A DNA stretch of 64,000 bases from Porphyra umbilicalis (taxonomy: Eukaryota; Rhodophyta; Bangiophyceae; Bangiales; Bangiaceae): positions 186,001 to 250,000 of the forward strand of contig KV918765.1 of the NCBI GenBank assembly GCA_002049455.2. The letters are read 5' to 3'. This document shows positions 52,507 to 63,706 of this stretch, in pieces. The position numbers and the translations under genes were made by a program. Every line of letters starts with the position of its first letter. Position 1 is the first letter of the stretch. The notes below the pieces were generated by a model, which was given only the letters and a program-made list of their open reading frames with translations, did not search any database and was not told the origin of the DNA.

Positions 52507-54414
52507 ATGGACGACACTTTTGATTTGTCCGCAGACGCTATGCTGGAGGATACGGAGGACCTACAAATTGCTTCCGCGGTTGCGGCATACCTACACGCGT
52601 TGCGTCGTTGGCGGAAACGTGCCCGTGGGTCTCGGGTGCACCGGCGGCCGCGTTATGTTGGATCTGTGCCGGGCAGCCGGCCGAATAAGCGGCGTAACTT
52701 CCGCTCAGGTTTGCGTGCTATTCTGAGAGATTATTTTGGTCTCAATGGGGAGCCGCTTGTCTACAACGAGGGTGACTTTGAGCGTCGGTTCCGCGTGCCG
52801 CGCAGCGTGTTTCTTCGTATATACAATGCCGTGAAGGACCGACCTTTTTTTGCGCAGCGCATCAATGCGACTGGCCGGCTCCAGGCTCACCCCTTGCAAA
52901 AGGCGGTTGCGGCTTTTCGAGTCATTGCGTATGGGGAGGCGCCGGACAGGACTGATGAATATGTGCGACTGTCCGCTTCAACTATTGCTCTGTCGGTGCG
53001 AGAGTTGATGCGCTTTATTGTGGATGAGTTTGGACCCTCATATTTGCGTCCCCCCACCCCTGAAGAACTGCAGCGCATTCTGACGCGTAATGCTGAGCGC
53101 GGGATGCCCGGTTGCATGGGCTCCTTTGACTGCAGCCACTGGGAGTGGCGCAACTGTCCTAAGGCGTTCGCTGGCATGTACCAGAATCGTCACGGGAAGC
53201 GTTCCGTGGTGATGGAGACCGTTTGTGATGAGGACCTCTGGATTTGGCATTTATCTGTGGAGTGTCCTGGATCTCACAACGACCTCAACGTTATGCATGT
53301 TTCCCCCCTATATTTATCCGTTACGAACGGAGAATGTCCGCCCCGTACATTTTCTTACACTGCTAACGGCACGACCCGCACGCTCCTGTATTATCTTGTG
53401 GATGGTATTTATACTCGGTTTGCGTTTTTCGTCTCTCCGTTTCCTGACCCCACGACAGAAGTAGAGGTTACATTTAACCGACTTCAAGAAGCCCTGCGGA
53501 AAGATGTCGAACGACTGTATGCCGTGCTTACGGCACGTTTTCATGTGGCTTTGCACCCTGCCAAGTACTCTACGGTTGAGCAGATGGTCACCGTCACTAA
53601 GGCTGTGGCCATCTTGCACAACATGGTCACCGAGAAGCGACGCGACGGGTATGTGTCTCGCACCCGTGTGGCCGCCGGCGGTGAGGCGGCCGGCGGCGGC
53701 GGGGCGGCGGGGCCTCTGGGTGGACACGGCGGCGCCGCCGGCAACGCCGGCGGCGGCATTGGAGTAGCGGCCGCCGCCGGCGGTGATGGATCCGCTGGCG
53801 GCGATTTGGTTGCGTGTGGGGGGGCTTGGGGAGTTGCTGCGGCGGCAGGCGCCGCCGGCGGTCAGGCGGCCGGCGGCGGAGGAGCTGCGGGCGATGTGGG
53901 TGCGCACGGCGGCGCCGCCGGCAACGCCGGCGGCGGCAATGAAGGAGCGGCCGCCGCCGGCGGTGATGGATCCGCCGGCGGCGGCAATGAAGGAGCGGCC
54001 GCCGCCGGCGGCGATGGATCCGCCGGCGGCGACTTGGTTGCGGGTGGGGGGGCTGGGGGAATTGCGGCGGCGGCGGGCGCCGCCGGCGGTCAGGCGGCCG
54101 GCGGCGGCGGCGGGGCGGCGGTACTCGGGGGTGTGCACGGTGCTGCCGCCGGTGACGCCGGCGGCAACAATGGAGGAGCGGCCGCCGCCGGCGGTGATGG
54201 ATCCGCCGGCGGCGATTTGGTTGCGGGTGAGGGTGCTGGGGGAGTTGCGGCCGCGGCCGCTGCCGCCGGCGGCGGTCAGGCGGCCGGCGGTTGTTCTGAG
54301 GGCATGCCGGACGATGGAGACGGCCTTGTGGGGGGCGTTGATCCCCCCCCCGCCATTGCGCCCGCCATTGCACACGTAGCCTGGCTACCTGTAGGCACGT
54401 TTGGGCAAGCGTAA
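52507..54414 (+). CDS. PIF/Harbinger transposase, copy 2
   Basis: 635 residues from MDDTFDLSADAM. Catalytic residues are kept: GSFDCSHWEW, ECPGSHNDLNV and RKDVERLYAVL, at about residues 208, 259 and 335. The Gly/Ala repeat domain has four GGDGS blocks instead of eight, one of them shortened. The conserved tail is lost because TTA in copy 1 is TAA here (stop at 54412-54414), removing about 40 residues. Whether the tail is needed is unknown. The same sequence before the Met is out of frame relative to copy 1, which supports this start. Confidence 0.85.
   Translation: MDDTFDLSADAMLEDTEDLQIASAVAAYLHALRRWRKRARGSRVHRRPRYVGSVPGSRPNKRRNFRSGLRAILRDYFGLNGEPLVYNEGDFERRFRVPRSVFLRIYNAVKDRPFFAQRINATGRLQAHPLQKAVAAFRVIAYGEAPDRTDEYVRLSASTIALSVRELMRFIVDEFGPSYLRPPTPEELQRILTRNAERGMPGCMGSFDCSHWEWRNCPKAFAGMYQNRHGKRSVVMETVCDEDLWIWHLSVECPGSHNDLNVMHVSPLYLSVTNGECPPRTFSYTANGTTRTLLYYLVDGIYTRFAFFVSPFPDPTTEVEVTFNRLQEALRKDVERLYAVLTARFHVALHPAKYSTVEQMVTVTKAVAILHNMVTEKRRDGYVSRTRVAAGGEAAGGGGAAGPLGGHGGAAGNAGGGIGVAAAAGGDGSAGGDLVACGGAWGVAAAAGAAGGQAAGGGGAAGDVGAHGGAAGNAGGGNEGAAAAGGDGSAGGGNEGAAAAGGDGSAGGDLVAGGGAGGIAAAAGAAGGQAAGGGGGAAVLGGVHGAAAGDAGGNNGGAAAAGGDGSAGGDLVAGEGAGGVAAAAAAAGGGQAAGGCSEGMPDDGDGLVGGVDPPPAIAPAIAHVAWLPVGTFGQA
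53680..54300 (+). repeat. Gly/Ala-coding tandem repeat in copy 2 transposase
   Basis: Four GGATCC-bearing blocks of the same type as in copy 1, with one internal 45-bp duplication (GGCGGCAATGAAGGAGCGGC occurs twice, 53932-54000). Confidence 0.85.
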
Positions 54415-54532
54415 GGCGCTTGGGCAGGGACGCGGAGCGAGGAGCAGCATCTGAAGATGAGGCATGACCTGGCGGAGGACGTATGGGCGGACAGAGCAAC
54501 GCTTTTGGAGCCGTACCTTTAACTAGAGACGA

Positions 54533-54902
54533 ACAAAGGTTTTTTTTTCCCGTCTCGCGGTTTTTTTTCCTTACATCTGTGTGTATTCGTGAGCTTGTTT
54601 CGTGGAGCCTGCCTTGGCTGCCTTTTGAGAGGTAGACCTGCCCAAAGTCCGCCGCCGCCACGCACGCACAGTTGGTACTGACGCGCCGACGGCGGCGTCG
54701 CGCGAAAGGCACAGCACGGCAGCTCAGCATCGGCGCAAAGTTGGCGTGACGGCGGGCAGCGCTGCGGCTATCGCGCAGACCTCTGCCACTGCTGGCGTGG
54801 TGAGCTACCTGGGAACGAGGCGAGAGGGATACTCTCTGTCGGACGCAAAGACGAAGTAAGTAGGAAAAAAAAACCTGCCCAACGGGGGAAAAAAAACCTT
54901 TG
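54533..54902. other. spacer between convergent ORFs of Harbinger copy 2
   Basis: Bounded by CAAAGGTTTTTTTTTCCC and GGGGGAAAAAAAACCTTTG, as in copy 1. Likely two-way transcript end region. Confidence 0.5.
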
Positions 54903-54932
54903 AAGTCGCTGTCCAATATGCACTCAAACACA

Positions 54933-55880
54933 CTACTGGTACTCCGCGTTGCTATCGTCATCACTCGAGTCGTCCTCCTCAGCGTCTTGCCGGTCCTCCG
55001 AACAATCCGCGCCATCGTCGCGCACAGGAAAAACAGGCACCACATAACTGCCATCGTTCTCATCGTCGAGTGTCTTGGACCCAGCGGCAAGAGCCGCCGC
55101 TGCCTTGGCCTGCTTTGTCGACAGCGACCGCCGGCCACGGCTTGCTGGACCAGAGCCGGCGGCCGAGGCCGCCGGTGAGGACACAGTAGTAGTCGTCGTC
55201 TTGACCGCAGACGCCGGCGGCGCACCCCCAGGTGCACCAGAGCCGGCGGCCGAGGCCGCCGGTGAAAACACAGTAGCAGTCGTCGTCTTGACCGCAGACG
55301 CCGGCGGCACACCCCCAGGGGCACTCGCCGCCGGCGTAAATGCCGGCATCACCGCCGTGCTAGCCGGCGGCTCCTGCGCCGGCGGCATACGCGGCGTCGA
55401 CGATGATGTCAGCGCGGGTGTGGAGGGTGTAGACTCCCCTGCCGCAGGCGCACCTCCTGTAGACGCCGGCGGCGGAGACGCCTCCGACAAAGTAACCGGC
55501 GGGAACAGCGCGAAGCCGGCCGCCGCCATCAGCTTGCGAGCATGCGCGCAACGAAACGCGACAGCTTCCGGCGTGTCGCGCATCTCAGCCGAGTTGAAAA
55601 AAGCCACGGTCGTGCGGTCCGAAGTTGCTTGCGCCACCGCGGACAGCGCGTCGAAGCTCGCCTTGAACATACGCGACTACAGGATTCCCGCCGCCTTGTC
55701 ACGCTTGGCGGCCTTCGCTCCACGCGGGCGCGACTGGTAGCCGCCAGCACCCGCGTCCTCTCCGTCCTCGTCAGAGTCGCTTGTCGAGCGGCCGCCGGGA
55801 GAGCCGCCGGCTGCTCCGGCACCGGCGGCGCCGCCGTCGGCTGCGGCGGCCCCGGCGGCCCCGCTGAACTTGTCAACGAG
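54933..55880 (-). pseudogene. Harbinger ORF1 remnant lacking the SANT domain
   Basis: On the - strand the C-terminal two thirds of ORF1 is kept (MFKASFDALSAVAQATSDRT to an acidic DSSDDDSNAEYQ end), with a 63-bp internal duplication (SAAGSGAPGG region). Just upstream, AGIQESRMFKAS of copy 1 has become AGIL*SRMFKAS, a TAG. Homology to copy 1 stops at DKFSGAAG, before the SANT domain. What lies upstream is the 90-bp repeat, so the DNA-binding part is missing. Confidence 0.75.
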
Positions 55881-56244
55881 CCACCGCCTTTGCGGCGGGT
55901 GGCCCCGGGAGGTGTGGGGTTGTCGCCGGCTTGTGGCAACACACGGTTAGCCGGCGGCGGCAACGCCGCCCGTCCCTCGCCCACACGCGATTGGCCGCCG
56001 CCTTGAGGCGGCCCACCGTCTGGCGGCGGCGCGCACCTGCCGCCGGCGAGTGGCAGTCAGCCGCGAGCCGGCGGCGCGCTCACGTATTGCGGCACGAGTT
56101 GACCTTGGTCTGGCGGCCCGCCGCCGTTCACGCCTCCAGGCGGCGGTCCTTCGCCTGTCGGATGTCGTCCGTCGCCGCCGCCGGCTTGACGAGGGATCCG
56201 CCCATCCGGCGGCACCCAGTCGCTGCGCGGCGGCAACGACGCTT

Positions 56245-57110
56245 GTCCTTGCCCGCCGCCCCAATGGCCGTCCCCTTGTGGGGATCGACCTCCAGGCGGC
56301 GGCTCCGAGTTGCCGCCGGCTTGGCGCGGGTGCCGATCAGCCGCTGGCGCCCAGTCATTGCGCTGCGTCGACGGCGCCCGTCCTTGCCCCCCACCCCAGT
56401 TGCCGCCGGCTTGATGTGGGTGTTGATCAGCCGGCGGCGCCCAGCTGTTGCGCGGCAGCGACGGCGCTCGTCCTTGCCCCCCGCCCCAGTTGCCGCCGGC
56501 TTGTTGTGGCTAGCGACCAGCCGGCGGCGCCCAGTGAGTGCCCGGTGACGACGGCGCCCCCCCTTGTCCCCCGTCCCAGTTGCCGCCGGCTTGGTGTGGG
56601 TGCGAATGTCCCAGCGGCCCCCAGTTATTGCGCTGCGGCGACGGTGCACGCCTTTGCCCCCCGCCCCAGTAGCCGCCGGCTTGTTGAGGGTGCCGACCAG
56701 CCGGCGGCGCCCAGTTGTTGCGCGGCGGCGACAGCGCCCGTCCTTGCCCCCCGCTCAAGCTGCCGCCGTCTTGGTGAGGGTGCCGACCAGCCAGCGTCGC
56801 CCAGTTGTTGCGCGGCGGTGATGGCGCCCGTCCTTGCCCCCCGCCTCAGTTGCCGCCGGCTTGTTGAGGTTGCCGAACAGCCAACGGCGCCCAGTCGTTG
56901 CGCGGCGGCGACGGCGCCCGTCGTTGCCCCCCGCCCCAGCTGCCGCCGGCTTGTTGAGGGTGCCGAACAGCCGGCGGCCCCCAGTTGTTGCGCGGTGCCG
57001 ACGGTGCACGCCCTTGTCCCGCGCCCCAGTTGCCGCCGGCTTGTTGAGGGTGCCGACCAGCCGGCGGCGCCCAGTTGTTGCGCGGCGGTTATGGCGCCCG
57101 TCCGCCGCAC
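56245..57110 (-). repeat. 90-bp tandem repeat, about nine units
   Basis: Each unit holds TTGCCGCCGGCTTGTTGAGG and CAGCCGGCGGCGCCCAGTTG on the + strand. On the - strand it reads as a 30-residue unit with QAGGNWGGGQGRAPSPPRNN and WAPPAGRHP. In one unit Arg has become TAG. The units are most regular at 56660-57110 and decay toward 56100. Confidence 0.9.
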
Positions 57111-57454
57111 GACGGTGACGATGTGGGGGACGGCGGGCACCCACCGAGGTGGCACGAACAGGTGCACCGCGCGAGCACGGCAAGACGCTCTTGGCGCCGC
57201 CGAAGCTGGTCCCTCCTCCGCTCCGTTTCGCGCTCCGGGTCGGGCTTGCGGGTCGTGGTGGGAGACGAGGGAGAGTGGCGGCTCTTGAACGGATTGGCCG
57301 AGGGTCAGGGAGGGGGGGGGGCGGAGGGGACGAGGCACGGTTGCGCTCACGGCACACCGCCAGCGCCCACGCAGCACCGGCGGAGCACGCGGGCAAGGAG
57401 CCACACGCGGGTGGCCGGCGGCAAAAAAAAAAAAGCGGGGGGGAGGGCGGGGAA

Positions 57455-57640
57455 CCGCCGCCAGCGTGCCTCGCCGGCGGCAAGGGTGGGAAAAGCCCAA
57501 CGGCAGAAGGGGGGGTCGGGGAAATGGCCGCCGGCGTGCCACACCGGCGGCAAGCGCGGGAAAAACGCAACGGTAGCAGAGAGGGGGGGGGGGGCAGCCG
57601 CCGGCGTCCCACGCCGGCGGCAAGGTCGGGAAGAACTCAG
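57455..57640. repeat. about 65-bp tandem repeat, three units, each with a hairpin
   Basis: Units have GCCGCCGGCGTGCCACACCG and end in CGGCGGCAAG, followed by a GGGAAAAACGCAACGG-like stretch and a G run. The GCCGCCGGCG/CGCCGGCGGC parts pair. Preceded by a 12-A run at 57425. Confidence 0.7.
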
Positions 57641-59038
57641 CGGTGGGGGAATGCGTGCGGAAGGTCGTTAGGATGAATGAGCGAGGGAGCACGAGCCGCC
57701 GGCCGATGGCGTGTTCATATGCCGTCGCCGGCGGCCGACAGCACGCGACACGAGAAGCACGCACACGCGGAGCACGAGCGTGCGACCGCAGCCCAGGGGG
57801 CGCCCCTCCGTACAGCCGATGGCGGCCCAGGGGGCGCCCCAACGCGCCGCGGATGGCACCCCACGCTGCGGCCCCTCGTGCGCGTGCGTGGATGGGGGGG
57901 CGCAGGGTGCTGCGGGCCCGCCCGAGCGGGGGGTGTGCCCGAGACCGCCCAGGGAGGTGCATTAGAGGCTCCGCGAACGGCCGTCTCTGCGACACGGCCC
58001 CACGCGGCGCTGCCCACGAGGCGGGCCACACCGACCCTAGCACGGGGCCTCGTGCGTGCCCCTGTGTCGACGAGATCCCCGCCTCGTGGAAGCGGCTGAG
58101 GCACCTGCCGCGACACGCTTGACGTGAGGCTGCCCTAAGACCAATTGGAGGGGGGGGGCGGGCCTGGCGACAACAGGGACCAGAGGAATATGATCACGGG
58201 CCGGCTGACCCCTGGCGATGATGGATCCGCCTCCCTTCCAACATATCTGTGAACACTTCCAGCAGCTAATGATATGGCTTGTATCAGATTGGAAACTTCA
58301 AAAGATTTCTTATTGCATGCAAACGAATCACGTGATTGATTGCGCGACCGCGCCGATATTCTCGCGCGGGTCCACCGACACTGTCCGTTTCGACGCTTGC
58401 GGCAGTGCTCGTTCTGAGCAAGCCAACGCCGCCACCGGCAAAGGCGCCGTCCGCCGCTCGTTCTGGAAGCATTCGAGTCGAAGAATTTGTCGGACCGCGC
58501 GGTGCCTGCCGTGGCCGCGTCTTGACAGCGCGTCGCACAGCGCACCTCGTTCCCAGGGTCCTCGACCGAGAGACGCGGCTCTTCGCTGTCGCGTGAGGCT
58601 CGCCATCTGTAATTAGTTCGCCAGGCGTCTTCTCGAAGTGAGATTTTTCTGCGTCGTGCCAGCAGGGCGACCAGTTTCTGTCAGTTTGTGGCGTTTTATT
58701 TTAGACGTGTGAACCTGACTTTCGGTATGTTTACCCAGATAACAAAATTCTGCACAGACGATTGAAAAGTGGCGACGCGTTCTTGTCGGGATCGCAGCCT
58801 TTTCGTCCCTCCCTCCCTCACCTCGTGATTGCTTGGAAAACTTTTCGATTTCTGTCCGCTTGGGGGTCGACGTTGCTAGGCACGCTTCCCCCATCTTCTT
58901 GCACCCATCTCTGGACCATGTAGCCCCTGTTTTCGATAACTCCAGGACCGCGGACGGCCCTCTTGGATGAGAAAAATGGGGAGCCGCTGAGCGTCCTCCA
59001 CGTAAGCAAACGTGGCATATTACGTTTGGGGTTTCAGA
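57641..59038. other. right-hand part of Harbinger copy 2, no convincing gene
   Basis: 57660-58100 GC-rich, 58200-59038 ordinary composition. Overlapping ORFs on both strands, none with a domain. May be filler or later insertions inside the element. Confidence 0.35.
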
Positions 59039-59070
59039 ACTTGGGGGAGACGTTGTTGGGTGTGCTCTAA

Positions 59071-60317
59071 GCCCTTAGAGGCAGCCAGTTGCTAAAAACT
59101 GGGGTCAGACGGATACAGGAAGAATCACAATTCGAGTAAGAATGCGGCCTCCAAAAGGCGCTGTTGGTGGCCATAGGATATCCGCTGCTCCCCCGGCTGG
59201 GGGGCATGGACGCTCGTCGTCTGTGGTCGGCGCCGTCGTGGGGGAAGACCTGGGGGTGCGGAGGCGGCACACACACACACCGGGGCGCATGACGAGAGCT
59301 CTCTGACGGGGTCCAGACCAGAGTGCAGCACATGTGAGGAGTCCCTGAGCTGCAAGAGAGCCACTGGTCATAGGTGGTCTACAGGGACTCTAAGAGGACT
59401 GCTTTTATTGAGAGGGGAGGCGGGAGGGGGCGGGTGGGGGACAGGCAGCAGTATGATTATCCAGAGTACTCAAAGGGAGGCAGACGGAAGGTGTTTGGGA
59501 AGGGGGGGGATGACTGAGAGGAGGGGGCGGGCTGTGGAGGGCCGCAGGCCGTCGGATGAACTTCAGACTCGGGTACAATGTGGTTCGAAGAGCCATAGTG
59601 CAGGGACCAAGGGTGGGCGCTGAAGGATGGCGGAGACAGACCAAGAAGCGCCCTGAAAAATTATTGTACAGCTTCATGTCACAAGAAAACTCCGACCCTA
59701 GGCCCTTCAGAGGTGTTGAGCACACTCCTCTGTGGGGTTTACTCCAGAAGCGATCCATAGAGCCGCTACGCAGCCCGAAGGTGCGTCGGGGGTGGGCGAG
59801 ACGAGGGTTCTGGCGGTGCTCGGGGCGGCGAGTAAGACGACCCACCTGGGAACCACTCAGATCGCCCTGTGAGCGCGGTATTGCAAGGATCATGGGATGT
59901 AATTTACACATCCGGGATCAGGGAAACGGCGCCTCTCTCTGTAGGATGTGCTTCGTTTGCGGCGGACAAGGCACCAATGGAAATCTGATGAGCTCACGAG
60001 TTCATCGGTGTGAGTCTCGTAGCCTCACTCACGCTCTCATATTTTACAGAGAAGATGGAAGTGAGGTGTAGCGTGTTTTGCGCAACCCCCGAAACCCGAC
60101 TTCATATGCAAACACTGTGAAAGCTCCAGACAAGCCCGAGTTGCTGAAGCTCGTACAGGTTGTCAAAAATGGGGTTCAGACGGATATGGGCCGGTGGTTG
60201 GTCCATGCCGAGAGATGCGAGGTCTTCCTGTGTGCCTCGCAACCATGCACCACAAGGTGATTGGTGGGGTGCTCTGATCGGAGCGCGAGTCAGCTCAGTT
60301 GCGGTAGTATTTCACAT
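59071..60317. other. no convincing gene
   Basis: A 171-codon + frame (59556-60071) has a Cys-pair segment (LCRMCFVCGG) but no recognisable family and no supporting context. A (CA)n microsatellite is at 59268-59281. Otherwise nothing seen. Confidence 0.3.
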
Positions 60318-60604
60318 TCTCGATCACGTACCGTTTGTTGGTGCGTGAGGGGGGCGGGGGGGGGCGGCCTGTGCGCGCGCCACGTGGGGGGATTCAGGGG
60401 GCGCGTGGGTGGGGGTTTGGTGCGGGGGCTAGCTCTTCTTGAATTCTGTCGATTTTGTGCCACGATGCGACCTCGTGCATTTTTGTACTAGCAATGAAGC
60501 TCGTCACCAGACATGACCGCCCCGACACCTGTGTCTGGCATGACGGTGATCCAGATGGGTGTTGGGCTGTCCTCCTCACTCAGCGGGGGGGATCTGCACT
60601 GTCA

Positions 60605-61430
60605 CTGGGCGTGCACAAACTGCCGCCCCCGCCCTCGCCGCCGCCGCAACCGCCGCCCCCGCACCCGCTGCCGCCGCCGTCGCCGCCCCCGCCCCCGCCT
60701 GTACACTCGCCGCCGCCCCCTCCGCCGCCGCCGCCCCCGCGGCTGCCGCCCCCGCCGCCGCTACCGCCCCCGCCACTGGCCGCGGCTCCCGCCACTGGCG
60801 CCTCCTCCGCCCCTGGCCGCCTCCCCCGCCCCTGGCCGCCTCTCCCGCCCCTGGCCGCCTCCCCCACCCCTGGCCGCCGCCCCCTCCGCTGGCCCCCGCC
60901 CCCCCCTCGGGCCGCCACGCTAACTGCTGCCGCAGCCCCCGCCGGCGCCGCTGCTGCCGCCCCTGGACTCGGTCCCCGCCACTGGCACCGCCGCCGCCGC
61001 TGCCCGCTGCCTACCCTGCTGCCGCCGCCCCCGCCGCCGCCGTCGCCGTCGCCCATGGCCGCGGCCCCCACCCCCGCCGCTGCTCCCGCCCCTGGCTGCA
61101 GCCCCCGCCGCCGCCACCGCCCCCGCCCCCGCCTCTGTTCTCGCCGCCGCCCCCGCCGCCGCCTTCGCCCCCGCGGCCGCAGCCTTCGCCGCCGCCACCG
61201 CCGCCGCCCCTGGACGCGGCCCCCGCCGCTGGCGCCGCCGCCGCCGCTGGCCACTACCTCGCCTGCTGCCGCTGCCCCCGCCACCGCCGCGACCCCCGCT
61301 CTTGGCCGCGACCCCCGCCACCGCCGCCGCCCCCGTCCTTGGCTGCAGCCCCCGCCGCCGCCGCCGCCCCAGCCCCTGGCCGCGGCTCCCGCCGCTGGCG
61401 CCGCTCCCGCCCCTGGCCGCCTCCCCTCAG
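60605..61430 (+). repeat. C-rich (CCG/CCC) low-complexity array
   Basis: Imperfect CCGCCGCCCCC and GCCCCTGGCCGCC units; open in every frame, so the Pro/Ala/Arg ORFs are not informative. Confidence 0.85.
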
Positions 61431-61959
61431 GCTCATTGGAGTGGCGTGGGTATTGGGCTTGTGAAAAAGGTGTCGCCGTGGGTGGTGGAGGAGATGGGGT
61501 ACGGGGTGAGGGGGGAGGATTGGTACTGAGGCGCAGGTGGAGCATGGTACAGGGTAGGAGGGCAGCGAGGTTGGGGTATGGTCCGAGGTAGCAAACTGGA
61601 TGGGGGTGGAATCGGGGTACTGACTGGGCGTGTTTCTGGCGACCGGGGCGTGTATCCGAGCGGGCGCGGGGAGGTGAATGCGGCGTGTGCTCAAGAGAAA
61701 CATCTTGGGACAGACCCTTCCTGTCGCCACATCCTGACCACTGTATTACTGTTTTCTGAAATTTGGCCCACTTGGACAGGAACAGGACTGGACCGAAACG
61801 TGATCTGATTGGTGCACGTCATTTTTCTGTTGCGCCCATTGGCCGAGGCGGCTGTTTCTGCCGATGTTAATCTTGTTCGCATCTGCTAAAATTCATCGAA
61901 CAGCAATATTCGGAAAGATCGCTGACACTGCATGGTCCAGTTGATCACACGTCTGTCTC

Positions 61960-62631
61960 ATGACAATGCACAATCCAGTGGAATTGTTGGTTGCGCTTCC
62001 CTACCTGCCTATAGCAGCTCTCGTTGTGCTTTCACAAAAAAAATACCATTGCACATCACTAACAAGGTCATGTGTGCTTCCTGACCAGCTGCAAAAAGAA
62101 AAGGTGCTGCTGGGTGCACTTGCTTCACGCGTTCCTTCACATGTGCAGTCCTGCTCACATCGGAGGTACGTCGAGCACTTCTGGGACAAACACGAGCAAG
62201 ACACAACTTTCTTGGAGAGTATCCTTGTTGTGTCTTTGAAGGGCGCTGGTTACGGCATGGTGGGTCTTTTTGTGCAGAAACACTTCTTTCATACCGTTTC
62301 TGCCCTCCAAAGATATCAGTCACCAGTACCCGACACCACCTCCCCTGCCTGCCATACCCATCCATACCCCAGACGTTTTAGCGCACTGCCACCGGCATGT
62401 ACCAGACCCTTAGTAGAGCCCAAAAGACGGGACTACTACCATCACAGGAAGCCTAGAGGACGTCCTTTGCCACGTACTTTCCCCAGACCTGCCCAGCTAT
62501 GGGCACGAGCTGCCTACAGAGGTCCCAAGCTAGCAAAGTACTCGGAGCCACTCCGGAAGTTGTGTACACCCCCTGCAAGGAATGTGTCCATGGTATGCCG
62601 CCCCCCCATCGACGTGTATACGGCAACTTAA
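61960..62631 (+). CDS. hypothetical ORF inside the TIR element
   Basis: 223 codons in non-repetitive DNA of moderate GC, which makes chance less likely than for neighbours. It begins MTMHNPVELLVALPYLPIAA, so its N-terminus is hydrophobic, and its C-terminal half is basic (KRRDYYHHRKPRGRPLPRTF). No catalytic motif or family recognised. It might be an unknown element protein or noise. Confidence 0.25.
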   Translation: MTMHNPVELLVALPYLPIAALVVLSQKKYHCTSLTRSCVLPDQLQKEKVLLGALASRVPSHVQSCSHRRYVEHFWDKHEQDTTFLESILVVSLKGAGYGMVGLFVQKHFFHTVSALQRYQSPVPDTTSPACHTHPYPRRFSALPPACTRPLVEPKRRDYYHHRKPRGRPLPRTFPRPAQLWARAAYRGPKLAKYSEPLRKLCTPPARNVSMVCRPPIDVYTAT

Positions 62632-62884
62632 CGATTGCTCCTTCCGGCTACGGAAGGCAACAAAGTCATAAGCGGGTCAACAACACACTTTACAAGGTGC
62701 GTATACACATGGAGTAGCACAGAGACTGTGCGGGCTCCATAGAAGTCGCCAGGGAAAAGTACAACACGACATTATACCCCCCCCACCTGACCACACCAAA
62801 CCAGCCCAGTACCCCGACGGCACCTACCCCCGTCCGCCCGAGTCAGGGGGAAGTAATACGGACAAAAGGCACCCACCTGTGTCG

Positions 62885-63706
62885 CGAGCCGCCGCCAGGG
62901 CGACACCAACGAACGGCTGCAGCAGCCGCCGCGCGGACGGCAGCAGCCGGCGGCAGCGGCAGCCGGTGGTGGCGGCGGCGGCAGGCGGCGGCTGCAGGCG
63001 GCTGCGGCGGCAGAGGTGGTGGCCGGGGGCCGCGGTGGCGGCACGCAACGGCGGCGGCGGCAGGGGGCGGGGGCGGCGGCAACAGGGAGCGGCTGCAGGG
63101 GGCAGCGGCGGCGGCGGTGGCGGCAGCAGGCCGCGGCGGTGGCACGCAAAGGAGGCGGCGGCACGGGGCGGCGGCCGCGGTGGCGGCTGCAGAAGGCAGC
63201 AGCGGTGACACGCAGGTGCGACGGCGGTAGACGGCGATGGCGGCGGCGGGAGCGGCGGCAGAGGGCCGTGGCGGTGGTGGCAGCGGCGGCGGCGGCCGCA
63301 GGTGGCGGCGACGGCAGGCAATGAGGGTGGCGGCAGGAGGCAGCGGCGGCTCCGGCAGCGGCACGGGGCGGCGGCGGCGGCAGCGGCGGCAGGCGCTGCC
63401 CGGACAGAGGGCGGCAGGGGCGGCGGCGGCGGCGGGGACAGCGGGGGCGGGGGCGGGGTCGACGGCAGCGGCGAGGGCAGCGGGGGCAACGGGGGCGGGG
63501 GCGCGGGCGGCGGCGGCGGGCCGCGGGGGCGGGGGCGGGGGCAGGGGCAGAGGCGGCGGGGGCGGGGCTGTGGCAGGGGCGGCGGGGGCGGCGGGGCGGC
63601 GTGGGTGGGGGCGGCGGGGGCGGGAGCGGGGGCGGGGGCGGCGGGGGCGGGGGCGGGGGAGAGGGCGGGGGCGATGGCGGTGGCGTGGTCGTCGTGCCCG
63701 TCATGA
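62885..63706 (+). repeat. G-rich (GGC/GGGGGC) low-complexity array
   Basis: GGCGGCGGCAG units pass into GGGGGCGGGGGCGGGG runs at 63430-63670. Dense G runs on the + strand give strong quadruplex potential. Mirror-like in composition to 60605-61430. Confidence 0.85.

Larger units (their letters stand above)
51821..59070 (+). mobile_element. PIF/Harbinger DNA transposon, copy 2, complete ends
   Basis: Left end TTAGAGCACACCCAACAACG (51821) and right end CGTTGTTGGGTGTGCTCTAA (to 59070) are inverted repeats of about 32 bp with one mismatch. Reading TTA...TAA as part of the repeat gives GCC as a 3-bp direct duplication on both sides (51818-51820, 59071-59073). Reading TTA/TAA as target gives a mismatched pair. 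Inside: transposase (+), the convergent remains of ORF1 (-), a 90-bp repeat array and about 1.9 kb without clear genes. Opposite orientation to copy 1. Confidence 0.85.

Noticed and set aside
60455-61591. Proline/alanine-rich ORFs, possible cell-wall proteins
   Set aside because: Derived from a CCG/CCC array that is open in all frames; no signal peptide or ordered region.
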